64,000 bases of DNA from the NCBI GenBank assembly GCA_965232105.1, contig OZ246956.1, positions 744,001-808,000 of the forward strand, given 5' to 3'. Positions 33,272 through 43,100 of the stretch are shown here, one piece after another. A model generated the notes under the pieces. That model saw nothing but the letters and a program-made list of their open reading frames with translations, made no database searches and was not told where the DNA came from. This DNA is from Multivorans sp965232105 (GTDB lineage: Bacteria; Acidobacteriota; Thermoanaerobaculia; Multivoradales; Multivoraceae). The stretch's first letter is position 1; each line of letters begins with the position of its first letter. Made by a program: the position numbers and the translations under genes.

Positions 33272-33661
33272 GTGGAACCGGTATTCCTCACGCTCGACGA
33301 GATTCTAGCGATCCAGGCGGAACAGATTCAGCGCTACGGCGGAACGGAAGGCCTACGCGACAGGGGCCTCCTGGAGTCCGCCATCGCGATGCCCGCAGCG
33401 TCATACGCCGGCGAGTTCCTCCATTCAAACCACTTCGAGATGGCCGCCGCCTACCTCTTCCATCTCTGCAACAACCATCCGTTTGTCGACGGAAACAAGC
33501 GCACGGCCCTCGCGACCTGTTTCGCCTTCCTGTGGCTCAACGATCTCGACGTAGCAGCCGACGCCGACGAAATCGCGGATCTGGTCCTCGGCGTCGCCGA
33601 CGGCAGCGTCGGCAAAGCGCAGGTGGCCGTCTATCTGGAGAAGCGCTCGCGCCCGCTGTGA
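33272..33661 (+). CDS. doc: Doc-type Fic-fold toxin
   Basis: This 129-residue death-on-curing protein has the Fic-family active-site loop HPFVDGNKRTAL (His69, Asp73, Lys76, Arg77), matching the Doc pattern HxFxDGNKR. It also has GLRDRGLLESAIAMP at the N-terminus, as usual for Doc. Doc phosphorylates elongation factor EF-Tu and halts translation. Start is GTG at 33272. The partner antitoxin is encoded just upstream. It is convergent with the MauE/DoxX gene, sharing almost no intergenic space. Confidence 0.92.
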   Translation: MEPVFLTLDEILAIQAEQIQRYGGTEGLRDRGLLESAIAMPAASYAGEFLHSNHFEMAAAYLFHLCNNHPFVDGNKRTALATCFAFLWLNDLDVAADADEIADLVLGVADGSVGKAQVAVYLEKRSRPL

Positions 33662-34627
33662 CTACGGGCCGGGCGGCAGCCCCGACACCGTCTCGACCAC
33701 CACGCCGTCCTCCACCCGGAACGACCGGGGCAGCGTCCGGTACAGGGGGTTCAGGAACGTCGGCGGCGCCTCGCGGATCTCGAAGGCCGGGCCGTAGGAC
33801 CAGAAGAACGTCCGGTTCTCGTCCAGCGTCGCGGAGCTCAGCACCCACATCCGGCCGCCGTCGAAGACGTGCTGGTTCAGGCCGTCGACGGCCTTTCCCA
33901 GGTCCTCGTCGAGGTCCGCGATGACCAGCCAGTGCTCCCCTTCCGCGAGCTCGGGCACGACGGTCGACAGGCACAGCCGGCTGTCGCCGTCGCCGCTGCA
34001 GATCCCGTCGATCGCAAGATCCGGCTTCAGCCGTGTCGCCAGGTTGTCGAGCGGCAGGTCCGGCGCCGCGCGGGCGAAGGCGAGCAGACCCACGGTCAAG
34101 GCGCCGACGACCGCCAATCGGAGCCACGGCAGGCCGTCCGCCGCCCGCCGGCCCAGGAAAGCGAGCGCCAGCGCCGGGACCATGAGCGCCAGGTCCTGCC
34201 AGAAGGCCTCCGCCGGCGTGCGTTCGACCAGGTTGCCGAAGCAGCCGCAGCCGGCCTCGTCCTCGGTCGCGATGCCGCGCAGGTCGCGGTAGTAGGTGCG
34301 TCCGGTCAGGAACAGGAAGAAGGCGACGAGGAGCGCCGAGGGCCCCAGCACCCAGATCCGGCGCAGACCGAGGATCAGCGCGCTGCCCAGCCCGACTTCG
34401 AGCGCCAGCGCGATCACGGTGACCACCGCGGCCGGCAGCAGGAAGTCGAGACCCTCGATCTCGATCTGGCTCACGAACGCCTGCGGGTCGAGTGCCTTGA
34501 CCGCGGCGCCGAAGACCAGGACCGCGCCCAGGAAGGCACCGCCGGCCCATCCGACCACGCTCAAGAGCAGCTCGGAGCGGTCGCCGGGCGCTGCCGCGCG
34601 GGTCTTCCTGTGGGCCCTACCCGGCAT
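33662..34627 (-). CDS. MauE/DoxX-like membrane protein
   Basis: This 321-residue protein has four to five N-terminal membrane segments (VVGWAGGAFLGAVLVFGAAV, LLPAAVVTVIALALEVGLGS, SALLVAFFLFLTGRTYY) and the CGCFGN Cys motif typical of MauE, a protein required for methylamine dehydrogenase maturation and related thiol-redox steps. After a fifth membrane helix a C-terminal domain of about 110 residues (LWVLSSATLDENRTFFWSYGPAF-like) extends outside. No methylamine genes are near, so it more likely belongs to general disulfide handling. Divergent from the ABC-F gene, 70 bases apart. Confidence 0.78.
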   Translation of the reverse strand: MPGRAHRKTRAAAPGDRSELLLSVVGWAGGAFLGAVLVFGAAVKALDPQAFVSQIEIEGLDFLLPAAVVTVIALALEVGLGSALILGLRRIWVLGPSALLVAFFLFLTGRTYYRDLRGIATEDEAGCGCFGNLVERTPAEAFWQDLALMVPALALAFLGRRAADGLPWLRLAVVGALTVGLLAFARAAPDLPLDNLATRLKPDLAIDGICSGDGDSRLCLSTVVPELAEGEHWLVIADLDEDLGKAVDGLNQHVFDGGRMWVLSSATLDENRTFFWSYGPAFEIREAPPTFLNPLYRTLPRSFRVEDGVVVETVSGLPPGP

Positions 34628-34697
34628 GGCTTGCTGTAGTCGGTCCGTGATCCATCCCGTTGCTAGTCTGCCGCATTAGGGCGGCGGGCACTACCCC

Positions 34698-36374
34698 ATG
34701 ATCTCCATCTCAAACGTCGGCAAGAGCTTCGGCGAGCAGACCCTGTTCGAGGGCGCGAGCCTGCGTTTCGCGAAGGGCCAGCGCTACGGCATCGTGGGCT
34801 CGAACGGCTCGGGCAAATCGACGCTCCTGCGCATGCTGACGGGCGACGAGCCGACCAGCGAAGGCTCGATCTCGGTGCCGAAGCGCTGCCGGCTGGGGGT
34901 GCTCAAGCAGGACCACTTCGAGTACGAGCAGGACACGATCCTCGACGTTGTGATGATGGGCAACGCCGAGCTCTGGCAGGCGATGGTCGAGAAGGACCGG
35001 CTGCTGGAGCGGGCCGCCGAGCACTTCGACGGCGACCGCTACGCCGCCCTGGAAGAGGTCGTCATGCGCTGGGACGGCTACTCGCTCGAGTCGCGGGCGG
35101 CCGAAATCCTGGAGGGGCTGGGGATCGAGACGGAGGTCCACCGCGAGCCGCTGTCGATCCTCTCCGGCGGCTTCAAGCTCCGCGTGCTGCTGGCCCAGAC
35201 CCTGGCCGCCGCGCCCGACGTCCTGCTGCTCGACGAGCCGACGAACCACCTGGACATCCTCTCGATCCGCTGGCTCGAGAAGTTCCTCTCCGAGTTCAAG
35301 GGCGTCGTCCTCGTCGTCTCACACGACCACCGGTTCCTCGACAACGTCTGCACGCAGATCGTCGACATCGACTACGAGACCCTCACCGTCTACCCGGGCT
35401 CCTACTCGAACTTCGAACGGAAGAAGGTCGAGGAACGGGCGCGCCGCGAAGCGGAGATCTCGCAGCGCCAGCAGGAGATCGACCACCACCAGAAGTTCGT
35501 CGACCGCTTCCGGTACAAGGCCAGCAAGGCGCGGCAGGCCCAGAGCCGGGTAAAGCTGATCAACCGAATCTCGATCGAGCCGTTGCCCCGGACGTCGCGC
35601 CGCTACCCCCTGTTCCGCTTCCAGTCGCGGCGACCCTCCGGCAAGCGCGTACTGACCCTCGAAGGAATCTCGAAGAGCTACGGCGACAACCACGTCCTCG
35701 ACGACGTCTCGCTCGAAGTCGGCCGGGGCGAGAGGGTGGCGGTTATCGGACCGAACGGCATCGGCAAGTCGACGCTGCTCAAGATCGCGATCGGCGAGGT
35801 CGGCCCCGACCGCGGCGAGATCGACTGGGGGTACGAGACGCACCCCGGCTACTTCGCCCAGGACCACCGCCAGCAGTTGCTCGACTCGGAGGGCGCCGAG
35901 AAGAAGACGGTCGAGAGCTGGCTCTGGGACTGTTGCCCCGGCGAACCGATCGGCTTCGTCCGCGGCCAACTCGCCGCGGTCCTGTTCTCCAAGGACGAGG
36001 CGATCAAGCGGATCGGCAGCCTCTCGGGCGGCGAAGCGGCGCGCCTCCTGTTCTGCCGCCACGTTGTGCTCAAGCCCAACGTCCTGGTCCTCGACGAACC
36101 GACCAACCACCTCGACCTGGAGGCGATCCAGGCCCTGATCGACGGCCTCCTGGACTACCCGGGCACCCTGCTCCTCGTCTCGCACGACCGCTGGTTCGTG
36201 AGCCGGCTCGCCACCCGTATCATCGAGATCTCCGCCGAGGGCGTGAACGACTTCGTCGGCAGCTACGACGAGTACCTGGACCGCCTGGGCGACGACCACC
36301 TGGACCGGGCCGCCGCCCTCGTGCGTGCGAAACGGGAGAAGCGGGAGAAGAAGACCGCGGCGCGGGCCGGGTAG
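34698..36374 (+). CDS. ABC-F family ATPase
   Basis: This 558-residue soluble protein has two ABC domains and no membrane domain. Domain one: GSNGSGKST Walker A, LSGGFKLRVLLA signature, DVLLLDEPTNHLDI Walker B. Domain two: GPNGIGKST, LSGGEAARLLF, LVLDEPTNHLDLEAI. Between them is a linker rich in Arg/Lys/Gln (ERKKVEERARREAEISQRQQEIDHH). ABC-F proteins bind the ribosomal E site and aid stalled or slow translation, in some cases giving antibiotic protection. Domain order and length resemble the housekeeping YbiT/Uup-like groups. Gene symbol withheld because subfamily cannot be fixed by eye. Confidence 0.93.
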   Translation: MISISNVGKSFGEQTLFEGASLRFAKGQRYGIVGSNGSGKSTLLRMLTGDEPTSEGSISVPKRCRLGVLKQDHFEYEQDTILDVVMMGNAELWQAMVEKDRLLERAAEHFDGDRYAALEEVVMRWDGYSLESRAAEILEGLGIETEVHREPLSILSGGFKLRVLLAQTLAAAPDVLLLDEPTNHLDILSIRWLEKFLSEFKGVVLVVSHDHRFLDNVCTQIVDIDYETLTVYPGSYSNFERKKVEERARREAEISQRQQEIDHHQKFVDRFRYKASKARQAQSRVKLINRISIEPLPRTSRRYPLFRFQSRRPSGKRVLTLEGISKSYGDNHVLDDVSLEVGRGERVAVIGPNGIGKSTLLKIAIGEVGPDRGEIDWGYETHPGYFAQDHRQQLLDSEGAEKKTVESWLWDCCPGEPIGFVRGQLAAVLFSKDEAIKRIGSLSGGEAARLLFCRHVVLKPNVLVLDEPTNHLDLEAIQALIDGLLDYPGTLLLVSHDRWFVSRLATRIIEISAEGVNDFVGSYDEYLDRLGDDHLDRAAALVRAKREKREKKTAARAG

Positions 36375-36380
36375 CCAACC

Positions 36381-36404
36381 GAGCCGGCAAAGCACGGCCG
36401 GCTC
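36381..36404. terminator. Stem-loop between ABC-F and VapC genes
   Basis: gagccgg (36381-36387) pairs with ccggctc (36398-36404) around a 10-base loop, seven bases after the ABC-F stop and before the convergent vapC. There is no T-run. Confidence 0.45.
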
Positions 36405-36459
36405 CGCGGCCAACTACCTGGCCGAGCGAAGCCGCGCGCGTTACTCCCCGCGACACGCC

Positions 36460-36861
36460 CTACCAGACATGCCGCAACCCGTGGGATCGATAGCTCTTCA
36501 TCCGACCATCCCGGCTGACCAGAATCAGGTTGCCGCGAATGCACTGGTGAACGAGCATCCGGTCGAACGGATCGCGATGGGTGTCCACCCGGGGCAGGAC
36601 GTGGTAGCTCGCCGCGTCGGCGCTTTCCAGCGGGAGGATCTCAAAGCCGAGCCGGCGGCAGTGGTCGGGAACGTCGTCCGGAACCAGCGGGTCGAGCTTC
36701 AGCTTCCCCAACCCGTACTTCAGCGACGCCTCCCACAGGGACACGGTGCTCACCAGTATCCGGTTGCGCGGGTCCTCGACGATCTCGCGAGCGGGAGCGG
36801 AAAGCCTGTTCGATCTGCCGATCGCCCACAGCAGGACATGGGTGTCCAGCAGGTACGTCAC
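36460..36861 (-). CDS. vapC: VapC-type PIN-domain ribonuclease toxin
   Basis: This 133-residue PIN protein carries the acidic residues expected of the active site: Asp6 in YLLDTHVLLWA, Glu in STVSLWEASLKYGLGKL, and Asp in THRDPFDRMLVHQC. It continues with LILVSRDGRMKSY. PIN toxins cut RNA, often initiator tRNA or rRNA. Its start overlaps the stop of the Phd/YefM-like antitoxin gene (ATGA), forming a type II module. The sequence is most like the sub-family often annotated YoeB-unrelated PIN proteins with the DTHVLLW start. Confidence 0.93.
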   Translation of the reverse strand: MTYLLDTHVLLWAIGRSNRLSAPAREIVEDPRNRILVSTVSLWEASLKYGLGKLKLDPLVPDDVPDHCRRLGFEILPLESADAASYHVLPRVDTHRDPFDRMLVHQCIRGNLILVSRDGRMKSYRSHGLRHVW

Positions 36862-37097
36862 GCGCCGCCCAGGAGCTCCTCTTCGGTCATCTCGAAGTCA
36901 TCGGAGAACTTGATCGTGACCTCCCCGTCGAGGAAACCGAGCTCGCGCTTGCCGGCAGGCGCCGGTTCGTAAGGGACGATCATGGCAACCGGCGTCTTCG
37001 ACCTCCCGTACAGGACGCCGATGCGCTCGCCCCGGCGCACGTCGGCCAGGACCCTGGAGAACCCGGCCTTCAACTCGGCCACCGGAAGCGCTTTCAT
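36858..37097 (-). CDS. vapB: Phd/YefM-family antitoxin
   Basis: This 79-residue antitoxin begins MKALPVAELKAGFSRVLADV, then RRGERIGVLYGRSKTPVAMIVP, the Phd/YefM fold that binds DNA as a dimer. The acidic C-terminal tail (FSDDFEMTEEELLGG) is the toxin-binding part. It overlaps vapC. The 13 bases before and within its start (cggaagcgctttc) match part of the 30-bp repeat, probably by chance. Confidence 0.9.
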   Translation of the reverse strand: MKALPVAELKAGFSRVLADVRRGERIGVLYGRSKTPVAMIVPYEPAPAGKRELGFLDGEVTIKFSDDFEMTEEELLGGA

Positions 37098-37104
37098 GGG
37101 CCGA

Positions 37105-37365
37105 CTATGGCAACCAACCTGTCAAGTTGTCAAGTTGGCGCGCGTCCCGGCTGCCTTCCGTCAGGCATGGGCACGCATGCACTTCACAGCGTCCGCCGCC
37201 AGAACTGAACTCGTTCCAGAACGCCGGAGGAGTACAGGTCTGCGCCTGTACCGGCGTGCCCAAGGCGAACAGTAATCCCACCAGGAGGATGCCTCCGAGC
37301 AAGCCCGCTGTCCGAGACGGCACATCGCCGGCACCTGGGTTTCCGCCCGATGCGAGTGTGTTCAC
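37105..37365 (-). CDS. Small secreted Cys-containing protein of unknown function
   Basis: This 86-residue protein begins at a GTG (37363-37365) that overlaps the stop of the split upstream gene as GTGA, so both were one operon before the insertion. A hydrophobic export segment (GLLGGILLVGLLFALGTPVQAQ) ends in a likely signal peptidase site at AQA/Q. The mature part of about 45 residues has four Cys (TCTPPAFW...GGRCEVHACPC), suggesting disulfides. I do not recognise a family. Its transcription may now depend on the insertion sequence, which lies between it and the original promoter. Confidence 0.55.
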   Translation of the reverse strand: MNTLASGGNPGAGDVPSRTAGLLGGILLVGLLFALGTPVQAQTCTPPAFWNEFSSGGGRCEVHACPCLTEGSRDARQLDNLTGWLP

Positions 37366-37529
37366 CAAGGGTACGGACTCTCCTCGCCGATCACCTCGCT
37401 CGCACCGCCCGTGCACACGATGCCCCCGTCCTTCTCCTCGCATCGGTCGGCCGGACCAAACTGGAAGTCATGCCCCGTGCGAGCAGCCTCGCGGACCACG
37501 CCCGATTCCATTTCGATTCCCCTGCTGTG
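37362..37529 (-). pseudogene. 3' fragment of the secreted-protein gene split by the insertion sequence
   Basis: Read on the minus strand from the left target-site copy, this encodes HSRGIEMESGVVREAARTGH and on to EVIGEESPYPW, then a stop. Removing the insertion sequence and one target-site copy joins it in frame to the 5' part at 38840-40069 (LSPFHSR / GIEMES). It restores about 52 C-terminal residues lost by the present gene. Confidence 0.88.
37522..37529. repeat. Target-site duplication, left copy
   Basis: ctgctgtg directly precedes the left end of the insertion sequence and is repeated exactly at its right end, 38832-38839. Eight bases is the size made by ISL3-family elements. Confidence 0.92.
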
Positions 37530-38831
37530 GGCTCTTCCGGGTTGATGGTGGAGATGCCGTAGTCTCGCGCGATGCGAGACACAGACTTGTACGGTCGGAT
37601 TCTGGGTGTCGAGAGTCCTTGGGAGGTGACGAGCGTCGAGTTGCGGCTTGAGGCCGGGGAGGTGGAGGTGTTCGTGGCTCGTGGCAGGGACGAGTCGTAC
37701 CGTTGCCCCGAGTGCGGCGGCTCGGCGAGTCGTCACGATTCGCGTCGCCGGCGCTGGCGGCATCTGCCGACGTGCCAGTACCGGACGATCCTGACGGCGG
37801 ATGTGCCGCGGGTGCGTTGCGCGCAGCACGGAGTGCACACGATCGGCGTGCCGTGGTCGGATGCAGGCTCTCGTTTCACGGCGTTGTTCGAGGCCTTGGT
37901 CATTGACTGGCTGGGCGAGGCGAGCATGTCGGCAGTGGCGCGGCAGCTGGACTTGAGTTGGGACCAGGTGGACGGTGTGATGCAGAGGGCGGTGAAGCGT
38001 GGTCTGGCGCGTCGCGGCCCGGCGCCCGCGTCTCGCTGTCTCGGCGTGGACGAGACGTCGTTTCAGAAGCGTCACGAGTACGTGACGGTTGTCGCGGACA
38101 TCGAGGGTGAGCCGCGCGTTCACCATGTGGCGGACGGTCGCGGCAAGGACTCTCTGTCTTCGTACTACCAGTCGTTGTCGGAGGCCGAGCGTTCAAAGAT
38201 CGAGACGGTGGCGATGGACATGTGGCCGGCGTACATTTCGGCCACGGTGTCCTGCCTGCCGGACGGCGGGGACAAGATCGCGTACGACACGTTCCACGTC
38301 GCGGCTCATCTCGGCGATGCCGTGGACGAAGTGCGCAGGGAGGAGCACCGACACTTGCGCGGCCTGGGCGACGAACGCCTGACCGACACGCGCTACTTGT
38401 GGCTGTACCACCCGGACCGGGTGCCGGAGCACCGATGGCCTCGCTTCAAGGAGTTGATCGACGGCACCTCGAAGACGGCCCGCTGCTGGCATCTGAAGGA
38501 GGTGGCGATGATGATGTGGGAGACATCGGACCGCGCCGAGGCGCTGGCTACGTTCAGGGGCTGGTACTCGTGGGCGATCCGCAGCCGCCTGGAGCCGATG
38601 AAACGGGTGGCCCGGATGATCAAGGCCCATCTCGACGGCGTGCTGAACGCCATCGAGCGAGGCGTCACCAACGCACGCCTCGAAGGCATCAACTCGGTGA
38701 TCCAGTGGCTCAAGAAGTCAGCCCGCGGCTACCGAAACCGGGATCGCTTCCGCACCGCCATCTACTTCCATCTCGGCGGGCTCCACCTCTACCACGATTC
38801 GCTCACATTCCACACGAAACCCTGAAGAGCC
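37530..38831 (+). mobile_element. Complete ISL3-family insertion sequence
   Basis: 1302 bases. The left end begins ggctcttccgggttgatgg and the right end, read inward, ggctcttcagggtttcgtg: imperfect inverted repeats sharing ggctcttc, then gggtt. Flanked by the perfect 8-base duplication ctgctgtg. One transposase gene fills it. Intact ends, intact transposase and perfect duplication indicate a recent insertion. Confidence 0.95.
37572..38825 (+). CDS. ISL3-family transposase
   Basis: This 417-residue transposase has an N-terminal zinc-ribbon (YRCPECGGS...RVRCAQHG) and an HTH (SMSAVARQLDLSWDQVDGVM). The DDE catalytic residues are at LGVDETSFQKRH (Asp), VAMDMWPAYISA (Asp) and TNARLEGINSVIQWLKK (Glu). 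Length and motifs match ISL3 transposases. It lies inside 1302-base terminal inverted repeats, and its stop is six bases from the right end. No frameshift is present, so it should be active. Confidence 0.96.
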   Translation: MRDTDLYGRILGVESPWEVTSVELRLEAGEVEVFVARGRDESYRCPECGGSASRHDSRRRRWRHLPTCQYRTILTADVPRVRCAQHGVHTIGVPWSDAGSRFTALFEALVIDWLGEASMSAVARQLDLSWDQVDGVMQRAVKRGLARRGPAPASRCLGVDETSFQKRHEYVTVVADIEGEPRVHHVADGRGKDSLSSYYQSLSEAERSKIETVAMDMWPAYISATVSCLPDGGDKIAYDTFHVAAHLGDAVDEVRREEHRHLRGLGDERLTDTRYLWLYHPDRVPEHRWPRFKELIDGTSKTARCWHLKEVAMMMWETSDRAEALATFRGWYSWAIRSRLEPMKRVARMIKAHLDGVLNAIERGVTNARLEGINSVIQWLKKSARGYRNRDRFRTAIYFHLGGLHLYHDSLTFHTKP

Positions 38832-40069
38832 CTGCTGTGAAACGGGCTCAGCACGATCGGAAGACTCTCTTTCTCAAACGTACTATGGAGCCAGTTGTCG
38901 AGAGGCTCAGTAACTCGCAACCGAACTCCCGACCGCATGGAATCCGTCAACATATCGGCGGCGGGATGGGCGAAGGAAACCGGCACTACTCTGTTGCGGC
39001 TGCGCGGCGCCTCCACGACGATGCTCCGCTCGCCGTACTCCCCGGCCTTGATCTCGACTCGCACGAGATCATCGGTGTAGTCGACACGAAAACGGTACTC
39101 CCCACTCATATCGCCACTGGCATAGACGATGCGCCAGACGTCCGAAGTCTTGTCGAGAGGCGAGAGCGCGTAAGGCCAACCCAGCCTGCCTTGCGATACG
39201 GCAAAAAACTCTCCACCTTCGAAGCGAAGAACTTCACCGAAGGATTTGAAGCCTACCGAAAGGACCGGGCGCTCAGAGGCCACCTTGGCGGCATCGACAG
39301 CGTCGACGACGATCTCCGCCGTCCGAAGGTCGATCAACTCCCACGATGAGGGCGGTCGCCAAAGGTCGCTCAGCCTACCCATCCTGGGACGCTCGGGCAA
39401 CGGAGGCGTGAAACTGTAGCGAAGCAGCAGAATCTCGCCGAACCGTACCCCGCTCGGAAGCCCCTGCCTGTCTCGAACGAACTCCACGATCGTCCCGTGT
39501 TCGTCCCTGGCCACATCGAACGACACCACTCCGTCACAGCCGAAACGCTCAACCGAACTCATGCACGTGGCGACCGGAAACTCCCTGTGCGTTTCGATCC
39601 GCGATCCTCCGCGATCATCCGCAATCCGAAGGCCGTCGGGACTGATGACGGACGTCACCGTGATCGCCTGACCGAGAACCTCGGTAGACTGACGCAACGC
39701 GAACTTCCCATTGAGCTCAAGCCGCTTGACGGCCCAATCGGCCCTGCCCTCCTGAACGCCGTGGAATGCATCGCCAGCGGAGATGCCGACTTCCGGGTCG
39801 GCGACGGCCCCCGGGACCAGACCGAGGCTCTCCAGGTATTGGTGTGCCTCGGGCCGTGAAACGCCGGCGGCCGTAACGGCCACCGAGCCTCCCGGGCTGA
39901 TCTCCTCCGACCAGTCGGGCTGCCCCTGCATCGCTTTGGCGCCAGGCCCAGGCACGGCTAGGACCAGTAGGGCTCCGATCAGCAAGAGAGCCCGATTCGC
40001 GGGCTGAAAGCGCACCGGACCGCCTTGTCGAACAGTCAATCGAAACTCCGCCTTCGGTTCTCGGGTCAT
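38789..40069 (-). pseudogene. 5' part of a secreted-protein gene truncated by the insertion sequence
   Basis: An unrecognised exported protein. The ATG at 40067-40069 has GAGGG six bases upstream, and a signal peptide (NRALLLIGALLVLAVPGPGAKA) follows. The mature part is beta-rich (FGEILLLRYSFTPPLPERP, EYRFRVDYTDDLVRVEIKAG) without motifs I know. Host-derived sequence ends at base 38832; the last 13 or so residues (ALQGFVWNVSESW) are encoded by the insertion sequence end. The original C-terminus is at 37362-37529, so the intact protein had about 470 residues. Loss of the last 50 residues may or may not abolish function. Confidence 0.85.
38832..38839. repeat. Target-site duplication, right copy
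   Basis: ctgctgtg, identical to 37522-37529, directly after the right inverted repeat of the ISL3-family element. Confidence 0.92.
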
Positions 40070-40118
40070 CGGCCCTCTCATTCGCCACGAGTTGGGTCGT
40101 CTAGCAGCGTCCCCTCGC

Positions 40119-43100
40119 TCAGACCCCGAAGTACCGGGCGTCCGGGTGGTGGAACACGAGCGCCGATACGGTGGCCTCCGGGTCCATCATGTCGCCCTCG
40201 GTAAGTTCCACGCCGACGTCGGCGGGCTCTAGCGCCTTGAAGAGCTGACGCTGGCCCGCCAGGTCGGGGCAGGCGGGGTAGCCGAAGGAGTAGCGCTTGC
40301 CGCGGTACTTCGCCGCCAGGCGCTCGCGGGGCGTCATCTCCGGCGGATCGGGGAAGCCGAGTTCGGCGCGGAGTCGCTGGTGCAGCAGTTCGGCCGCGGC
40401 TTCGGCCGTCTCGAGGGCCAGCGCCGCGTAGGCGTGGCTCTTCAGGTACTCGCCTTCGCGCTTGAAGCGCTCCGAGGCGTCGCGTACGCCGGCACCCGCG
40501 GTGACGACGAACAGCGCCACGTGATCGCCGGCCGGCAGCACGTAGTCCGCGAGGCAGAGGCCGTCCTCGCGTGGCTGGCGGGGCAGGCGCCACTCGGCCG
40601 CGACCTTCTTCGCGTCGCCTTCGCCGGGTTCGAGCAGGGTGAGCCGGTTGCCCGCGGCCCGGGCCGGGAAGAACCGCCACACACCGTGCACCGCCATCTC
40701 GCCGCGAGCGAAGTCCTTGAGTTCCTCGATCACAGCCTCGACCTTGCGCAGCTTCCGGTCGCCGGCTTCGCGCAGACGCTCCACGGAGCCCTTGAGGCCC
40801 AGATGCTTGGCGTAGAGCATCTGCAGGTTCAGGTGGGGCCAGACCTCGTCGAGGTCGAAGCGCTCGGCGCGCCGCTCAAGATGGGGAGGCCGGGGCGCCC
40901 GAACGTCCGTACGGACGGTCGAACTGCGGCGCTCCGTCGCCGGCACCGCCCGGGCCCTGGTCCGGGCCCGGAACGCGGCTGCGTCCCGTTCGCGCAGCGA
41001 CTCGACTTCCTCCAGCAGAGCCCCCCTTCGACCCTTGTCGCACAGACGCTCGATCAGGTCGAGTCCGCTCATCGCGTCACCCGCGTAGGTGCAGACGCCG
41101 CCGTACTCGGGGGCGATCCGGCCATGGGTGAACCGCCGCGTCAGCGCCGCTCCTCCGACGACGAGGTCCGTAGCGATGCCGGCGGCGGCGAAATCCCCGG
41201 CGGTGGCCACCATCTGCTGGGCGCTCTTGACCAGGAGCCCGGAGAGGCCGATCACGTCGGGTTCGTGCTTGCGCGCGGCCTGGATCAACTGTTCGCTCGG
41301 CACCTTGATCCCGAGGTTCACGACCTCGAAGCCGTTGTTCGTCAGGATGATGTCGACCAGGTTCTTGCCGATGTCATGAACGTCGCCCTTCACGGTGGCC
41401 AGGATGATCCGGCCGCGGGTCATGCCCTCCATCCGCTCCATGTGCGGCTCGAGGTGATCGACGGCCGCCTTCATCACCTCGGCGCTCTGCAGCACCTCGG
41501 CAACGATCAGCTCGTTGTCGTTGAACAGCCGTCCGACCTCCGCCATCCCGGCCATCAGCGGCCCGTTGATGATGTCGAGCGGGTCGGGCCAGCGCGGGTC
41601 CGCCAGCGCCGCGTCCAGGTCCGCGCGCAGCCCCTCCTTGCTGCCCTCGACCACCGACCGCGCCAGTCGCTCGGGCAGGGGCAGCAGCTCGCGCGGCGCC
41701 CGTTCCTGCCAACCCTTCCGCTCCCGGAACGCCGCGGTGAACGCCTCGACCGCGCGCTGCCCCGCCTCCACGTTCCCGGGCCGCAGATCGAGCAGCGCGT
41801 CGGCGAGTACCCGCTCCGCAACCGGAATCTCGGCGTAGCGGGCCAGCCCCTGGGTGTTGACGATCGCCGCATCGAGGCCGGCCAGGGTGCACCGGTAGAG
41901 GAAGACCGCGTTCAGCACCTCCCGCCCCGCGAGCGGCAGGCCGAAGCTCACGTTCGAGATGCCCAGGATCGTCCGCGTGCCCGGGAACGCCTCGCGCACC
42001 GCGCGAACCCCTTCGATCGTCGCCGCCGCCGAGCCGAGGTAGGCCTCGTCGCCCGTGCCGCACGGGAAGACCAGCGGATCCCACCAGATGTCCTGGGGTT
42101 CCAGGCCCCAGCGCGAGGTCAGAAGGTCGTAACTGCGCTTCGCGACCTCGAGTTTGCGGTCGGTCGACACCGCCATGCCCTGCTCATCGATCAGGCCGAC
42201 GATCACCGCGCAACCGAACTCCCTGGCGAGCGGAACCACCTGCTCGAAGCGCTCGGTCCCGTCCTCCAGGTTGATCGAGTTGAGGATCGAGCGCCCCTGG
42301 CACCAGGTCAGCGCGCGTGCCATCACCTCGTGGTCCGTGCTGTCGATCATCAGCGGCGCCTTGACCCGGCGCACCAGGCGCTCCAGGAACCGCTCCATGT
42401 CGTCCACCTCGTCGCGCTCCGGGTCCTGGAGGCAGATGTCGACCACCTGGGCGCCGTTCTTGACCTGCGCGCGACCGACCTCGGCCGCCGCCTCGTACTC
42501 GCCCTCGCGGATCAGTCGCTTGAACTTGCGGCTGCCGAGCACGTTCGTGCGCTCGCCCACCAGGAGCGGCCGGTTGTCCTCGGTCAGTTCCGCCGCGTCC
42601 AGGCCCGAAACCAGACAGCGCCCGTGATCGGGCGGCTGTCGTGGGGCGCTGCCGCGGACGAGGTCGCTGAACGTCTCGATGTGGGCCGCGGTCGTGCCGC
42701 AGCAGCCGCCGACCAGGTTCAGCCAGCCGTGGTCGAGAAAGCGGGAGAAGACGGCCCGGAAGTCCTCGGGAGTCTGGGTGTAGAGGCCGTCCTCGTCCGG
42801 CAGCCCGGCGTTCGGGACGCACGCCACCCGCGTGCGGCAGATCTCGGACAGGGCCCGCAGGTGATCGAACATCTGGTCGGGGCCCGTGGCGCAGTTCAGG
42901 CCCACGTACAGGAGATCGCGGCGGTCCCGGTGCAGGAGCGACGCCGCCAGCGCCTCGATCTCCTGGCCTCCGAGCATCGTCCCCATCGTCTCGATCGTCA
43001 CCGAGACCGCGACCGGCAACCTCCATCCCAACTGCTCGAACGCACGCTCGATCCCGATCAGTCCCGCCTTCACGTTGCGCGTGTCCTGGCAGGTCTCGAG

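Noticed and set aside
37079..37097. Further copy of the 30-bp repeat at the vapB start
   Set aside because: Only 13 bases (cggaagcgctttc) match and there is no palindrome; with this base bias such a match can be chance.
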